A stretch of DNA of 64,000 nucleotides from Gramella sp. Hel_I_59 (GCF_006714895.1 NZ_VFME01000001.1:2170001-2234000), one strand, 5' to 3'. Positions 17,853 to 26,973 are shown, counted from the first letter of the stretch. Notes: generated by a model from the letters alone, not told the origin. Numbers and translations: made by a program.

Positions 17853-19235
17853 ATGTCTAAGGATTCAAAAATGACCACTATTAACCCAGCAACCGGGAAG
17901 GAAATCCAATCTTATGATACGATGACCAATGACGAAATGAACAAGGCGATCGAGTCCTGTCATGAAGCGTTCCTGGAATGGAAAATGAAGCCTGCTGAAG
18001 AGCGCGCAAAAATTATTGTTAATATTGGAAAAGAGCTTGACAAGAATAAAGACAAACTTGCCAAATTAATGACAGAGGAAATGGGGAAACTGGAAAAGCA
18101 GGGACACCAGGAAATCGAACTCTGTTCAGCTATATGTGACTATACTGCCGAAAACGGACCAAAAAGTCTGCAGGATGAAGAAAGAGAATTGCCAGAAGGT
18201 GGAAAAGGTTTTATCACCTACTCTCCAATGGGCGTAATCTACGGAATCCAACCATGGAACTTCCCGACTTACCAGGTAGTACGTTATTCTATCGCCAATC
18301 TTATGGCTGGAAATGGAGTATTGCTGAAGCATGCTGAAAACGTAACCGGAACAGGAATTTTACTGGAGCAAATTTATAAGGACGCTGGTTTACCAGAAAA
18401 TTTATTCAAAACACTGGTGATTTCTCATGACCAGAGTGATGAGGTGATCGAGAACAAGCGAGTGCGCGGAGTTACTCTTACAGGTAGCCCAAGCGCCGGA
18501 AGAATTATTGGTGAAAAAGCAGGAAAAGCGCTTAAGAAAACGGTATTGGAACTGGGAAGTAACGATGCTTATATCGTACTTGATGATGCAGATCTTGATC
18601 TTGCTGTAAAAACCTGTGTACAGGGACGTCTTTATAACAATGGAGAAACCTGTGTTGCTGCGAAAAGATTTATTGTAGTAGATGCGGTCTATGACAAATT
18701 TAGAGATGCCTTTGTAGAGCAAATGAAGAATATGAAGGCTGGAGATCCTACAAGTGAAGATAGCGATCTTGGACCAATGGCCAGAAAGGATTTACGTGAA
18801 GAACTTCATGAGCAGGTTGAAGAGAGCGTGAAAAAAGGTGCTAAGATCCTATGTGGAGGAAAACTGCCAGAAGGCGATGGTTTCTATTATCCAGCGACTG
18901 TGCTAGAAAATCTTGAGCCAGGTCAACCTGCTTATGATGATGAGCTTTTTGGACCGGTAGCTTCTCTAATCAAAGCTAAAGATACTGATGATGCAATGAG
19001 AATTGCGAATGACAGTAGATTTGGTCTTGGTGGAGGAATCTTCTCTAAAGACGAAGCTAAGGCTAAGGAATTAGCACAGAAACATTTTGATACCGGAATG
19101 GTATTTATCAACTCCTTTGGACTTGCCAAGCCTAACATGCCATTTGGTGGTGTGAAAGATTCAGGTTATGGTAGAGAACATGGTGGATTTGGATTGCATG
19201 AATTCGTAAATGCGAAGTCTGTAATGATGGCATAA
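17853..19235 (+). CDS. NAD-dependent succinate-semialdehyde dehydrogenase-like aldehyde dehydrogenase
   Basis: A 460-residue aldehyde dehydrogenase with MGVIYGIQPWNFPTYQ, the catalytic Glu in LELGSNDAYIVL and the catalytic Cys in NNGETCVAAKRF. The N-terminus SKDSKMTTINPATGKEIQSYD and short length fit the succinate-semialdehyde dehydrogenase group common in Bacteroidota. A second Met at residue 7 is an alternative start. It is the last ordinary chromosomal gene before the cassette region and ends in a strong terminator. Confidence 0.9.
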   Translation: MSKDSKMTTINPATGKEIQSYDTMTNDEMNKAIESCHEAFLEWKMKPAEERAKIIVNIGKELDKNKDKLAKLMTEEMGKLEKQGHQEIELCSAICDYTAENGPKSLQDEERELPEGGKGFITYSPMGVIYGIQPWNFPTYQVVRYSIANLMAGNGVLLKHAENVTGTGILLEQIYKDAGLPENLFKTLVISHDQSDEVIENKRVRGVTLTGSPSAGRIIGEKAGKALKKTVLELGSNDAYIVLDDADLDLAVKTCVQGRLYNNGETCVAAKRFIVVDAVYDKFRDAFVEQMKNMKAGDPTSEDSDLGPMARKDLREELHEQVEESVKKGAKILCGGKLPEGDGFYYPATVLENLEPGQPAYDDELFGPVASLIKAKDTDDAMRIANDSRFGLGGGIFSKDEAKAKELAQKHFDTGMVFINSFGLAKPNMPFGGVKDSGYGREHGGFGLHEFVNAKSVMMA

Positions 19236-19261
19236 GTCATTGTTCAATAATCATATTTATT

Positions 19262-19287
19262 AAGGGAGCTTCGGCTCCCTTTTTTTG
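19262..19287 (+). terminator. Terminator with TTCG loop
   Basis: AAGGGAGC, loop TTCG, GCTCCCTT, then seven T. It closes the aldehyde dehydrogenase gene and insulates the recombinase gene that follows. Confidence 0.9.
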
Positions 19288-19377
19288 TACCCATTTTAAA
19301 TATAAACCTCTTAACCAGCACTTTCTGTTTTTAAACGTTTTCACAAGTAATACGGTTTTACGAATCGGATTTTAATT

Positions 19378-19385
19378 TATGTTTG
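19378..19385 (+). promoter_or_regulatory. Candidate -7 promoter box of the recombinase gene
   Basis: TATGTTTG fits the Bacteroidota -7 consensus TAnnTTTG and lies 18 bases before the recombinase start codon. A TTTT stretch at 19356-19359, about 18 bases upstream, is a poor -33 box. The site is plausible but unproven. Confidence 0.4.
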
Positions 19386-19403
19386 AAGGTTAATTAAATT
19401 CTT

Positions 19404-20561
19404 ATGAAGCAATTAAATTTGTTTCTATTCAGACATAAAAATGCTGAACAGATTGGTATAGACTTTAGGTTCGACATGGAACTAAAAGCACATTTAAAAA
19501 TGCTGAAGGAAGTGAGATGGAGTCGAACCCATTCCTGTTTCTATATACCATCGGGCAGACAATATCTGGAAAAACTTAGCTCCCACTTCAAAACTATTGA
19601 AGTAGAGATGAATACTGCTTTACTGGATTTCTCCAGAATTCCGGATATCGCCATTGTGGAAACTGTTGAAGTAAGACAGGCCATGCGAAAGTTCGTACAG
19701 TATTTAAAGGGACTCAGACACAGCCCAAGTACGATCAAAACCTATTCTTCTTTTGTTTACTCATTTCTGAAATTTCATCATGAGAAAGAGAATTACACAC
19801 ATAAGGATGTCGCCAGGTTTATAGAATCTGAAGTTGCTTTGAAACGCTATTCTATAAGTACACACAGGCAATGTATTAGCGCATTAAAACAATATTTTGA
19901 ATTTAACGAGAACGCGTTATTTGATCTGAATGCCTTGAAGCGTCCCAAGAAAAGCAGTTATTTACCTACGGTTCTAAGCAAGGAAGAGCTAATCGATCTA
20001 TTGAGACTTACCCGAAATTTAAAGCATCGTAGTATCCTGGCGCTTATATATTCTTCAGGCTTACGAATTGGTGAGCTGATCAATCTTGAGTTGCGGGACT
20101 TAGATATTGACAGAAGGCAAATTCTGGTTAGACAGGCAAAAGGTAGGAAAGACCGTTATGTGATGATGGCCGAAAGTTTTCTTCCATTATTGCTAAATTA
20201 TTTACAAACTTATGAGCCTAAGCGTTACTTCGCTGAAGGTAACGGCGGAAAATACTCCAGTTCCGCAATTCGCAGATTTCTTAAGGATTCCTGCGAAAGA
20301 GCAAAGATCAGAAAAAGGGTTACTCCGCATACGTTGCGACATAGTTTTGCTACTCATATGCTGGAGAACGGAACAGATCTTAGATATATTCAGGAACTGC
20401 TTGGCCACGCTAAACCGGAAACTACGATGATCTATACTCATGTCACCAAAAAAGATCTGTTGAAAATTGAGAGTCCGCTTGATTCCACCATCAAAAAGCT
20501 ACTGGAGAAGGGAGATAAAGAACAGTCGGATCTGCGTTTATCCCGAAACATACTCGGATAA
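19404..20561 (+). CDS. XerC/D-like tyrosine recombinase, presumed integrase of the cassette array
   Basis: A 385-residue tyrosine recombinase. Residues 1-90 are an N-terminal extension, 90-175 a SAM-like core-binding domain (RHSPSTIKTYSSFVYSFLKF), and 185-365 the catalytic domain. Catalytic residues are Arg221 (GLRIGE), Lys246 (AKGRKDR), His309 and Arg312 (HTLRHSF), His335 (LLGHA) and Tyr344 (TMIYTHV). IESPLDS after the Tyr recalls the end of IntI proteins. However, only about 50 residues separate KGRKDR from HTLRH, so the extra IntI domain is absent. It reads toward the array, and its last codons lie next to the first crossover point. Acting on the cassette sites is inferred from position. 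Confidence 0.88.
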   Translation: MKQLNLFLFRHKNAEQIGIDFRFDMELKAHLKMLKEVRWSRTHSCFYIPSGRQYLEKLSSHFKTIEVEMNTALLDFSRIPDIAIVETVEVRQAMRKFVQYLKGLRHSPSTIKTYSSFVYSFLKFHHEKENYTHKDVARFIESEVALKRYSISTHRQCISALKQYFEFNENALFDLNALKRPKKSSYLPTVLSKEELIDLLRLTRNLKHRSILALIYSSGLRIGELINLELRDLDIDRRQILVRQAKGRKDRYVMMAESFLPLLLNYLQTYEPKRYFAEGNGGKYSSSAIRRFLKDSCERAKIRKRVTPHTLRHSFATHMLENGTDLRYIQELLGHAKPETTMIYTHVTKKDLLKIESPLDSTIKKLLEKGDKEQSDLRLSRNILG

Positions 20562-20597
20562 AAATGTATATTTGGGTGGATATAACGAGTTGGCAAC
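20551..20597 (+). other. Presumed attI site (array entry point)
   Basis: The first cassette begins at G20589 with GTTGGCAACAA. This is inferred because those bases are the inverted complement of GTTGCCAAC just before the first attC-like site at 21111. Upstream, ACTCGGATA (20552-20560) and GATATAACGAGT (20579-20590) form inverted arms around about 20 bases, and GATATAACGAG resembles the right arm of the sites. The site overlaps the last codons of the recombinase gene. Confidence 0.65.
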
Positions 20598-20691
20598 AAA
20601 CCAAAAGAAATTTGAACTTAAAGAAAAAATTAAAAATTGCTTCTTAACAAATCAGATCAGTCCAAAAAAGACAAATAACCCGATATACAAA

Positions 20692-21099
20692 ATGAATAAA
20701 AAATCACAACTAACTGAGCATTTAGAAAAATACTGCGAATCTTACTCTGAGATTGAGAATAATATTATAATAACAACTACAAAACCTCTCATATTTCAAG
20801 TAGATTTTTCAAATAATAAAACTGATATTTCTGCTAAACTGAAAGGCTGGAATTTTCTGACAGGTTTCTTAGAAATGAGATTTGAGAAAGTTGCAAGCTA
20901 TATATCGATAATGTTGATTCTAATGATTTTGATTACTATGTTTTCATTAGGAATGGTTGAAAATGAAATTGAAAACACCACTGTTCTAATTTCAATTACT
21001 TGTATAGTAGTGGCTGCAGTATGGACTTGCCTATTCTATATAAATTATCGAATTAAATATGAAAACATGAAAAATAGGATTGTAGATTGGACCAACTAA
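20692..21099 (+). CDS. Cassette 1: small membrane protein of unknown function
   Basis: A 135-residue protein starting at MNKKSQLTEH. The open frame extends upstream into the recombinase gene, but that part crosses the attI point and is not conserved coding, so I chose the Met inside the cassette. A soluble N-terminal half is followed by two hydrophobic segments (SYISIMLILMILITMFSLGM and TVLISITCIVVAAVWTCLFYI). Being first in the array, it is the cassette most likely to be read by transcription from the recombinase gene. The function is unknown. Confidence 0.65.
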   Translation: MNKKSQLTEHLEKYCESYSEIENNIIITTTKPLIFQVDFSNNKTDISAKLKGWNFLTGFLEMRFEKVASYISIMLILMILITMFSLGMVENEIENTTVLISITCIVVAAVWTCLFYINYRIKYENMKNRIVDWTN

Positions 21100-21110
21100 G
21101 GTCAGTTGCC

Positions 21111-21235
21111 AACATCGGTTCATCGCAAATAACGGGTATTTTCGAAAAAGTGTAATTTTAGAAACCAGGTGAGAAAACAATTAATCCGACAAGTCCGCGT
21201 TCCTACTCCCGCAACTTGCGATAACCGTAACCGTT
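21111..21235 (+). repeat. attC-like site 1 (type A)
   Basis: Closes cassette 1. The end GTTGCCAAC pairs with the cassette start GTTGGCAAC; position 11 is A facing C. Confidence 0.9.
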
Positions 21236-21244
21236 GTAGCAAAT

Positions 21245-21943
21245 ATGTTAAAGAAGATTTTCGTATTTATAACAGTACTAACATTGCAATTAAGTTGCAT
21301 TGATAAATTCGATCATCCAACGTTCGAAAAACAAGTATCGCACGAAATTTTTCCTCAATTGATGGATTCTTTGCATTTTGATCAACGGTTAAAGTTTCCA
21401 ATACCTCCTCCTCCACCTCCTAGTGAACCAAACGAACAAGATAAAAATTTCGAGAAATATAAAATTGATTCAGCAGATTTAGAGAAACGAATTAAGAGTT
21501 ACGAAAAACAAAAAATTGAATTGTATAATGACTCAGTAAAATTAATGACTGCAATTAGGGATTCAACATTATTACTCGATGAAGAAGATAAAAGAGATTT
21601 CTTAAACTTTTATAGTCTTAATATTAAAGATATAGACACTGTTAGCATAAATAAGAAATATAAAATTGACATCCGTAGACTAAACGCTGATCCAAAGATT
21701 AATTTTATCTATCGATCAAAATTACCTGGAGGAAGAGAAATATGGAACACTGATCATGGATTTTATTTGAACTCCATTGTATCAATAAGCAGAATACAAT
21801 TTGATAGAAATAGAAAATTTGGTGTGATGACTGCGGGTTATTCGATGGGATTTATGAATGGTGTTGCATTTAGAATTTTTATAAGAAAAAATAATGAAGG
21901 TAAATGGGTAATTGATAAAATTCAAACAACATATATTTCGTAA
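21245..21943 (+). CDS. Cassette 2: lipoprotein of unknown function, paralogue of cassette 25
   Basis: A 232-residue lipoprotein (MLKKIFVFITVLTLQLSC, lipidated Cys18). A run of six prolines follows at about residues 53-58, then a charged helical stretch, then a beta-rich C-terminal domain ending in IFIRKNNEGKWVIDKIQTTYI. The protein of cassette 25 (47935-48609) has the same layout and obvious similarity, and both cassettes share their first and last bases. The function is unknown; it probably sits in the outer or inner membrane facing the periplasm. The ATG is 10 bases from the cassette crossover. Confidence 0.8.
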   Translation: MLKKIFVFITVLTLQLSCIDKFDHPTFEKQVSHEIFPQLMDSLHFDQRLKFPIPPPPPPSEPNEQDKNFEKYKIDSADLEKRIKSYEKQKIELYNDSVKLMTAIRDSTLLLDEEDKRDFLNFYSLNIKDIDTVSINKKYKIDIRRLNADPKINFIYRSKLPGGREIWNTDHGFYLNSIVSISRIQFDRNRKFGVMTAGYSMGFMNGVAFRIFIRKNNEGKWVIDKIQTTYIS

Positions 21944-21958
21944 TAACATACTTGCAAC

Positions 21959-22083
21959 AACAACGGTTAATCGCCAATAAGCGGCACCGTTAGAAAGAAA
22001 ATAATTATCTTGACTAACAAACCAATACTAAGCCGACAAATCCGCGTCCCTTACTCCGCCAACTGGCGATAACCGGGACCGTT
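21959..22083 (+). repeat. attC-like site 2 (type B)
   Basis: Closes cassette 2. The end TTGCAACAAC pairs with the start GTTGTAGCAA (one mismatch); position 11 A faces C, and pairing resumes with TATGTTA. Confidence 0.9.
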
Positions 22084-22198
22084 GTGGCAAATTAAATAGT
22101 AAGTTTTTAATATTTAAAGAATAGACGTAACCGTTTATTATCTTCATATTTTTATATTCGTATTACTAACACTATTTCAATCGAAGAATTAAATTTTA

Positions 22199-25100
22199 AT
22201 GGATCACATATTAGACCTCATTGACCAGAAAAAAGAATTACATAAATTATTTGAAAAAATTGCTGAAGGAAATTCAATTGCCTTCTTAGGTGCCGGTGCA
22301 TCAGTAGGTGAAAGGCGATATTTGAGTAAGGAAGTCATAGAGTATTATGAAGATTACCTTGGTGAATCTTTAGGTATATCCGATATAACAAAATTTGTTG
22401 ATATGTTATCAGCAGATCCTAAATTTGATAGAGCTCATTTCGATGCGGAAGTAGCAAAAATGATTGAAAAATATGAGGTTACTAACGGCCATAAAATTTT
22501 CGCATCAATACCGTGGAGAGAAATTATTACAACTAATTATGACCTCCTTGTAGAAAGAGCATATGATGAAGTAAAGTCAACCTCAAATCAGGTTTTTGAT
22601 TTATACCCTGTAAGAAGACCAAACGATTTTCACTACGGAAAAAGTAATTCAGAAGTAAGATTAATAAAATTAAATGGATGTGTTTCAGATAAAAGAAAGT
22701 TTCCATTAGCTTTCTCCAGTGAGGACTTTAAAAAATTAAATAAGTTCTATAAAAAAGTTCTTAATAGTCTGAAAGATTTATCGGATAATGTTTCATTGTT
22801 TTCTTTTGGATATTCATTTCAAGATGAATTTGGTAAGGAACTCCTAGAAAAATTTGACTCCTATAATTATCGAGATAGGAAATGGATATTTAATATAGAT
22901 CCTTATCCGAATGAAAAAATTCTACCCTATTACTCCAAAAATAGAATTTGTATTGTAAAATGTACCTTCCAAGAGTTTTTTGAAAAATATAAAGAATGGC
23001 AGGAAGGTGAATATGGAAATGTTGTCAAAAGAAAGAAAATAGCATTCCATAACAGTAGAAATCAACACATAAACCTTCCCAACAAATTAGCTGTAAATCT
23101 TGATAACGTTCTGAAGCAATTGAATGAAGATAGCAGGGAAACTTATATAAAAGAAGAAGAATTTTATAAAGGAGAAGAACCAAATTATGGCATAATTAAA
23201 CGAAATGTAGATGTTGTAAAAAAAGACATTTACGATAAAGTAAACAGTTTTATAATCAAAGAATTGAAAGAAAATCATGATCCATTTTTACCGATTTTCT
23301 TTCTAAAAGGTGATTTCGGAATAGGGAAAACAACTTTTACTTTAAGGTTAATCAATGAATTTTCAAAAGACAGAAATTTTGATGTTGTTTCATTTGAAAT
23401 TTTGGACTTCATCAAACTTAAGAAAGAATACTTAGTTGAATTATTTCAGTATTGCAGTGCTAAAAATATAATACTTTTTTGTGATGAAATTGAAATTGAA
23501 TCATCCTTTAAATCCTTAATCGAATTAAGGAGAGAACTTAGCATTGAGCAATTTAATGACTTCAACCTTTTTTTTCTCGTCCCAATAAGAGAGAATATAT
23601 ACGAAAAGTACAAGCAACAGAGGCAACTTCAGAAAAGTTATGAAGTTAATATAAATGGAAGCTTCAATAATTTAGAGGTCTCAGAGTTATTAGATAAACT
23701 TAAGTCTTGTGGATTAGTAGATTTTAAAGATGAGGCAAGTAAGAGAAGATTACAAGACAAAATAAAGACTCAATACGGTAATGATTCATTCATTTCATTA
23801 TTGGAAATAGTTACAAACGGTAATCATGTAAGAAATTTACTGTCAGCTTATGAAGAGCTTTCTAAGGAAATGCAATCCGCATTTCTCTATACGGCATTGT
23901 TGCATCAATTTAAATTAAAAATGCCTGCTGGATGGTTAAAACAAATTGTTTCAATGGATTGGGAGCAATTTGTAGATAAAGTAGTAAAAGGAGAAGGAAA
24001 AGGTATATTAATTCAAGAACATATAAATTCTTATGGTACTGAACCAGATTTATTCTTTAAGACTAAACATCCTGTTATAGCAAAAAATCTAATTAACAAA
24101 ATTGTTCCTAATAAGGATAAGCAATTCCGGTTATTTGAAACAATGATTAACAAGATATCATATAGTGAAAATAACTCTTATCTCATTAATAATCTGCTTA
24201 AGACTATTGAAAGATTAGATAATTATTCCAAATCAAAAATAGAAAGACTTTTTGATCTTGCTTATAATAATTTCTCAGATGATCCTTACTTTTTACTGAG
24301 GTACTCCATGAATCTACAATATAGAGGAGGAATTAATAACTTAAAAAAGGCTATTGACCATCTTGTATATGCCGAATCATTTTTAGATCGTAGAAATCAC
24401 CGCTTTATTCATAGAAGAGCTGTTTTAAATTATAGTATCGCAAGAGCTACTTGGAAAGAAAATAAGCAGAAACTAACTGTAATTAATTTATTCCTTACAG
24501 AAGCGAAAGAGTTATTTCAAGTAAAACAATTAATGGATCCCTTTTCTGCCTATGGCTATGTAGATTACATAAAATTGCTAATGTGGGAATTAAAAAAACT
24601 AGATTTTGAGAAAGAAGAAAAGATAGCTCACAGTATCAAAATTGAGGAATTATTCGATTTAGCACAAAAAACTGTAACAGATGATATAAATCGAATTTTC
24701 AATCTAAAAGCCGAATACACTGAATTTTTACAAAATGAAACATCAGATAAGGAATATTTAAATTATTTAGATGAATTATACGAGGATGCAAATCTTAGGC
24801 CCTACGCCTGTATTCTCAAATACAATTATTTAGAAAGCCTAAACGATAATGAAAACTCCGAATTATTAGATGAGTTAATAGTTGAAATGGAACATTATTT
24901 AGAAAACAATGAAATAGTGAAATTTCTCTTTAAATACTATGGTAGAAGATTATTTAATCCCAATTATCGCGTTAAACTCTTCAATCTAACAAGAAAACAT
25001 TCATTTCTTGAGGATGAAATTCCACTTAGGTTTTACTACTTCAACTTTATAGCAGAGTCTTATAACAAACACTTTTCTGAGGGTAGAAAAATGCTAAAAA

Positions 25101-25366
25101 GTATCAAATTAAAATTTCATGGTTTAAACCCGGCATTTCACTATATATGGTCAGATAATAATGGAGAAGAAGTTTTATTCGATGGACAAATTAGAATGTG
25201 GTTTAAAACAAAGTATAAATGTGTGAAAATAACCCAGTTCCAACAATTCATTCCACTTGTGAAGGGTGATTATAGCGATTTAAAAATTAATGAGCCTGTA
25301 TTAGTAAAACTTCATTTTTACTTAAATGGTATTAAGGCTGAAATTGTATCAAACAAGGAAAAGTAA
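22199..25366 (+). CDS. Cassette 3: SIR2-like domain plus P-loop NTPase, probable anti-phage protein
   Basis: A 1055-residue protein, the largest in the array. Residues 20-260 are a SIR2-like NADase fold (GAGAS 31-35, TTNYD 111-115, FGYSFQDEFG 203-212). Residues 365-560 are a STAND/AAA-like NTPase with Walker A GDFGIGKTT (371-379) and Walker B IILFCDE (424-430). The rest is a long helical repeat region, probably a sensor. SIR2-STAND proteins (Avs5-like) sense phage proteins and deplete NAD+. Oddly, the segment that usually reads KLHG is KLNG here (Asn159 for the catalytic His). The function is inferred from architecture. Confidence 0.8.
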   Translation: MDHILDLIDQKKELHKLFEKIAEGNSIAFLGAGASVGERRYLSKEVIEYYEDYLGESLGISDITKFVDMLSADPKFDRAHFDAEVAKMIEKYEVTNGHKIFASIPWREIITTNYDLLVERAYDEVKSTSNQVFDLYPVRRPNDFHYGKSNSEVRLIKLNGCVSDKRKFPLAFSSEDFKKLNKFYKKVLNSLKDLSDNVSLFSFGYSFQDEFGKELLEKFDSYNYRDRKWIFNIDPYPNEKILPYYSKNRICIVKCTFQEFFEKYKEWQEGEYGNVVKRKKIAFHNSRNQHINLPNKLAVNLDNVLKQLNEDSRETYIKEEEFYKGEEPNYGIIKRNVDVVKKDIYDKVNSFIIKELKENHDPFLPIFFLKGDFGIGKTTFTLRLINEFSKDRNFDVVSFEILDFIKLKKEYLVELFQYCSAKNIILFCDEIEIESSFKSLIELRRELSIEQFNDFNLFFLVPIRENIYEKYKQQRQLQKSYEVNINGSFNNLEVSELLDKLKSCGLVDFKDEASKRRLQDKIKTQYGNDSFISLLEIVTNGNHVRNLLSAYEELSKEMQSAFLYTALLHQFKLKMPAGWLKQIVSMDWEQFVDKVVKGEGKGILIQEHINSYGTEPDLFFKTKHPVIAKNLINKIVPNKDKQFRLFETMINKISYSENNSYLINNLLKTIERLDNYSKSKIERLFDLAYNNFSDDPYFLLRYSMNLQYRGGINNLKKAIDHLVYAESFLDRRNHRFIHRRAVLNYSIARATWKENKQKLTVINLFLTEAKELFQVKQLMDPFSAYGYVDYIKLLMWELKKLDFEKEEKIAHSIKIEELFDLAQKTVTDDINRIFNLKAEYTEFLQNETSDKEYLNYLDELYEDANLRPYACILKYNYLESLNDNENSELLDELIVEMEHYLENNEIVKFLFKYYGRRLFNPNYRVKLFNLTRKHSFLEDEIPLRFYYFNFIAESYNKHFSEGRKMLKSIKLKFHGLNPAFHYIWSDNNGEEVLFDGQIRMWFKTKYKCVKITQFQQFIPLVKGDYSDLKINEPVLVKLHFYLNGIKAEIVSNKEK

Positions 25367-25380
25367 ATTTAACTTGCCAC

Positions 25381-25505
25381 AACATCGGTTCATCGCAAAT
25401 AACGGGTTTAGCGGAAAATGTATAATTTTAGAAACCAGGAAAGAAAATAGTTAATCCGACAAGTCCGCGTCCCTACTCCCGCAACTTGCGATAACCGTAA
25501 CCGTT
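25381..25505 (+). repeat. attC-like site 3 (type A)
   Basis: Closes cassette 3. The end TTGCCACAAC is the exact complement of the start GTTGTGGCAA; A11 faces C, then TTAAAT also pairs. Confidence 0.92.
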
Positions 25506-25541
25506 AGCTGCAAGCATCAGAAAAATTCAAATGAAAGAAAA

Positions 25542-25769
25542 ATGACTGAAATATTTATAATTATACTATTTACACTAACAATAATTCTTTGGATATGGGC
25601 ATTAATCGATATTTATAGGTCACATTTCAAAAATGGAATCTTCAAAATTATATGGTTTATTGCAGTGATAATTTTTCCGATTTTAGGTTCTATAATATAT
25701 TTCCAGTTTAAAAATAAAATGACTAGCAGACAAAGAAGAAAATTTCAACCAAATTTCAGAAACCAATAA
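25542..25769 (+). CDS. Cassette 4a: PLDc_N-like two-helix membrane protein
   Basis: A 75-residue protein with two membrane helices: IFIIILFTLTIILWIWALIDIYRS and FKIIWFIAVIIFPILGSIIYFQF. The W-W-ALIDI and PILGSIIYF pattern matches the small PLDc_N family (the membrane anchor seen in front of cardiolipin synthases, also common as stand-alone proteins). The role is unknown. It shares its cassette with a second small membrane protein 22 bp downstream. Confidence 0.75.
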   Translation: MTEIFIIILFTLTIILWIWALIDIYRSHFKNGIFKIIWFIAVIIFPILGSIIYFQFKNKMTSRQRRKFQPNFRNQ

Positions 25770-25791
25770 AATAAAAGCTAAGTATTCAAAA

Positions 25792-26043
25792 ATGAGTGAA
25801 TTCATAGGATTTGTTTTAATAGAAATTATATTCAATTTTATAGGTGCAGTAATAAGATGGTTATTTGGAAATATTTGGAGAACAATTAAAAATAAACGAA
25901 AATTTAAATTTTCAGAGTATTTAAACGCACCGAAAAATCCAGATCATTTTGACAATCAAGCCCACGAAACAAATAATGTTATTATTGGAGTAGTTTCAAC
26001 AATAGTCATCATATTAGTAGTGGTTTTAGTAGAAAGATTATAG
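25792..26043 (+). CDS. Cassette 4b: small membrane protein of unknown function
   Basis: An 83-residue protein with hydrophobic segments at about residues 3-25 and 62-81 and a basic, polar middle. I do not recognise it. It is the second gene of a two-gene cassette and ends 16 bases before the site. Confidence 0.6.
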   Translation: MSEFIGFVLIEIIFNFIGAVIRWLFGNIWRTIKNKRKFKFSEYLNAPKNPDHFDNQAHETNNVIIGVVSTIVIILVVVLVERL

Positions 26044-26059
26044 TTAAATGCCAGCAGCT

Positions 26060-26184
26060 AACAACGGTTAATCGCCAATAAGCGGCAGGCTTAGAAAGAA
26101 ATTAATTAACTTGACCAACAAACCAATACTAAGCCGACAAATACGCGTCCCTTACTCCGCCAACTGGCGATAACCGAAACCGTT
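26060..26184 (+). repeat. attC-like site 4 (type B)
   Basis: Closes cassette 4. The end GCAGCTAAC is the complement of the start GTTAGCTGC; A11 faces C, then GCAT pairs. Confidence 0.92.
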
Positions 26185-26193
26185 GCCCACAAT

Positions 26194-26538
26194 ATGCTCA
26201 AAAATCTACTATACATATTCGCTACTATCGGATTTTTAAGTATTTGTATTCAAATAGTTCAATTTTTCATAGAAGAAAATCGGACTCAGTCTTATTGGAA
26301 TAAATGTGAAAAGGTTGAAATTGGAATGAAACTAAATGAAGCAAGAGAAATTATTGGGGATCTAAAATATCAATATTGGACCCAAGATTCTAAGTCTGGA
26401 GAAATTATTATCTATGAAAGAAATGGCGAATTAGAATACTCTTTAGAATATGATTTGATATTTGCAGGTTCTGATAATATGCGATTAATTTTCGACCCTA
26501 AAACATTAAAAATAACAGACAAATTCTGTGGAGAGTGA
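26194..26538 (+). CDS. Cassette 5a: membrane-anchored protein of unknown function
   Basis: A 114-residue protein with one N-terminal hydrophobic anchor (residues 4-24) and a small soluble domain. The KVEIGMKLNEAREIIGD segment looks like the start of SmpA/BamE-type folds, but the similarity is only suggestive. Its stop codon overlaps the GTG start of the next gene. Confidence 0.6.
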   Translation: MLKNLLYIFATIGFLSICIQIVQFFIEENRTQSYWNKCEKVEIGMKLNEAREIIGDLKYQYWTQDSKSGEIIIYERNGELEYSLEYDLIFAGSDNMRLIFDPKTLKITDKFCGE

Positions 26539-26813
26539 AAAATTGGACTATTCTCAACATATATTTTTCCATCTATTTAATCTGCTGCTCAATCTTTACT
26601 ATTTTCAATTGGCAGACACTGTCTTATGAAGAAGGTTGGGGTGTAGTTTATATGATCGGACTAATGTTATTTGGAGTATTAGGATTAATAATCGATTATC
26701 TACTAAGAAAATTAGTGAATGATAAAAAACTTTTAACCTTAATTGATGTTGTAATAATAATTAGCTTTTCAATAGTTTTATTAATAGAACTTCAATTGAA
26801 TGCATGGAACTAA
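26535..26813 (+). CDS. Cassette 5b: small membrane protein with GTG start
   Basis: A 92-residue protein with three hydrophobic segments (near residues 7-24, 34-57 and 69-87). It starts at a GTG inside the GTGA overlap with the upstream gene, which indicates translational coupling. The function is unknown. Confidence 0.6.
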   Translation: MKNWTILNIYFSIYLICCSIFTIFNWQTLSYEEGWGVVYMIGLMLFGVLGLIIDYLLRKLVNDKKLLTLIDVVIIISFSIVLLIELQLNAWN

Positions 26814-26827
26814 CGCATACAGTGGGC

Positions 26828-26952
26828 AACAACGGTTAATCGCCAATAAGCGGTACCGTTAGTAAGAAAATAATTATCTTGACCAACAAACTAATACTAA
26901 GCCGACAAATCCGCGTCCGTTACTCCGCCAACTTGCGATAACCGGGACCGTT
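26828..26952 (+). repeat. attC-like site 5 (type B)
   Basis: Closes cassette 5. The end GTGGGCAAC is the complement of the start GTTGCCCAC; A11 faces C, then TATGC pairs. Confidence 0.92.
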
Positions 26953-26973
26953 GTACACAATAAAAACATCAAT

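Noticed and set aside
20467-20691. Upstream extension of the cassette 1 frame into the recombinase gene
   Set aside because: It crosses the attI point and overlaps the recombinase in another frame; the Met at 20692 is the first inside the cassette that gives a sensible protein.
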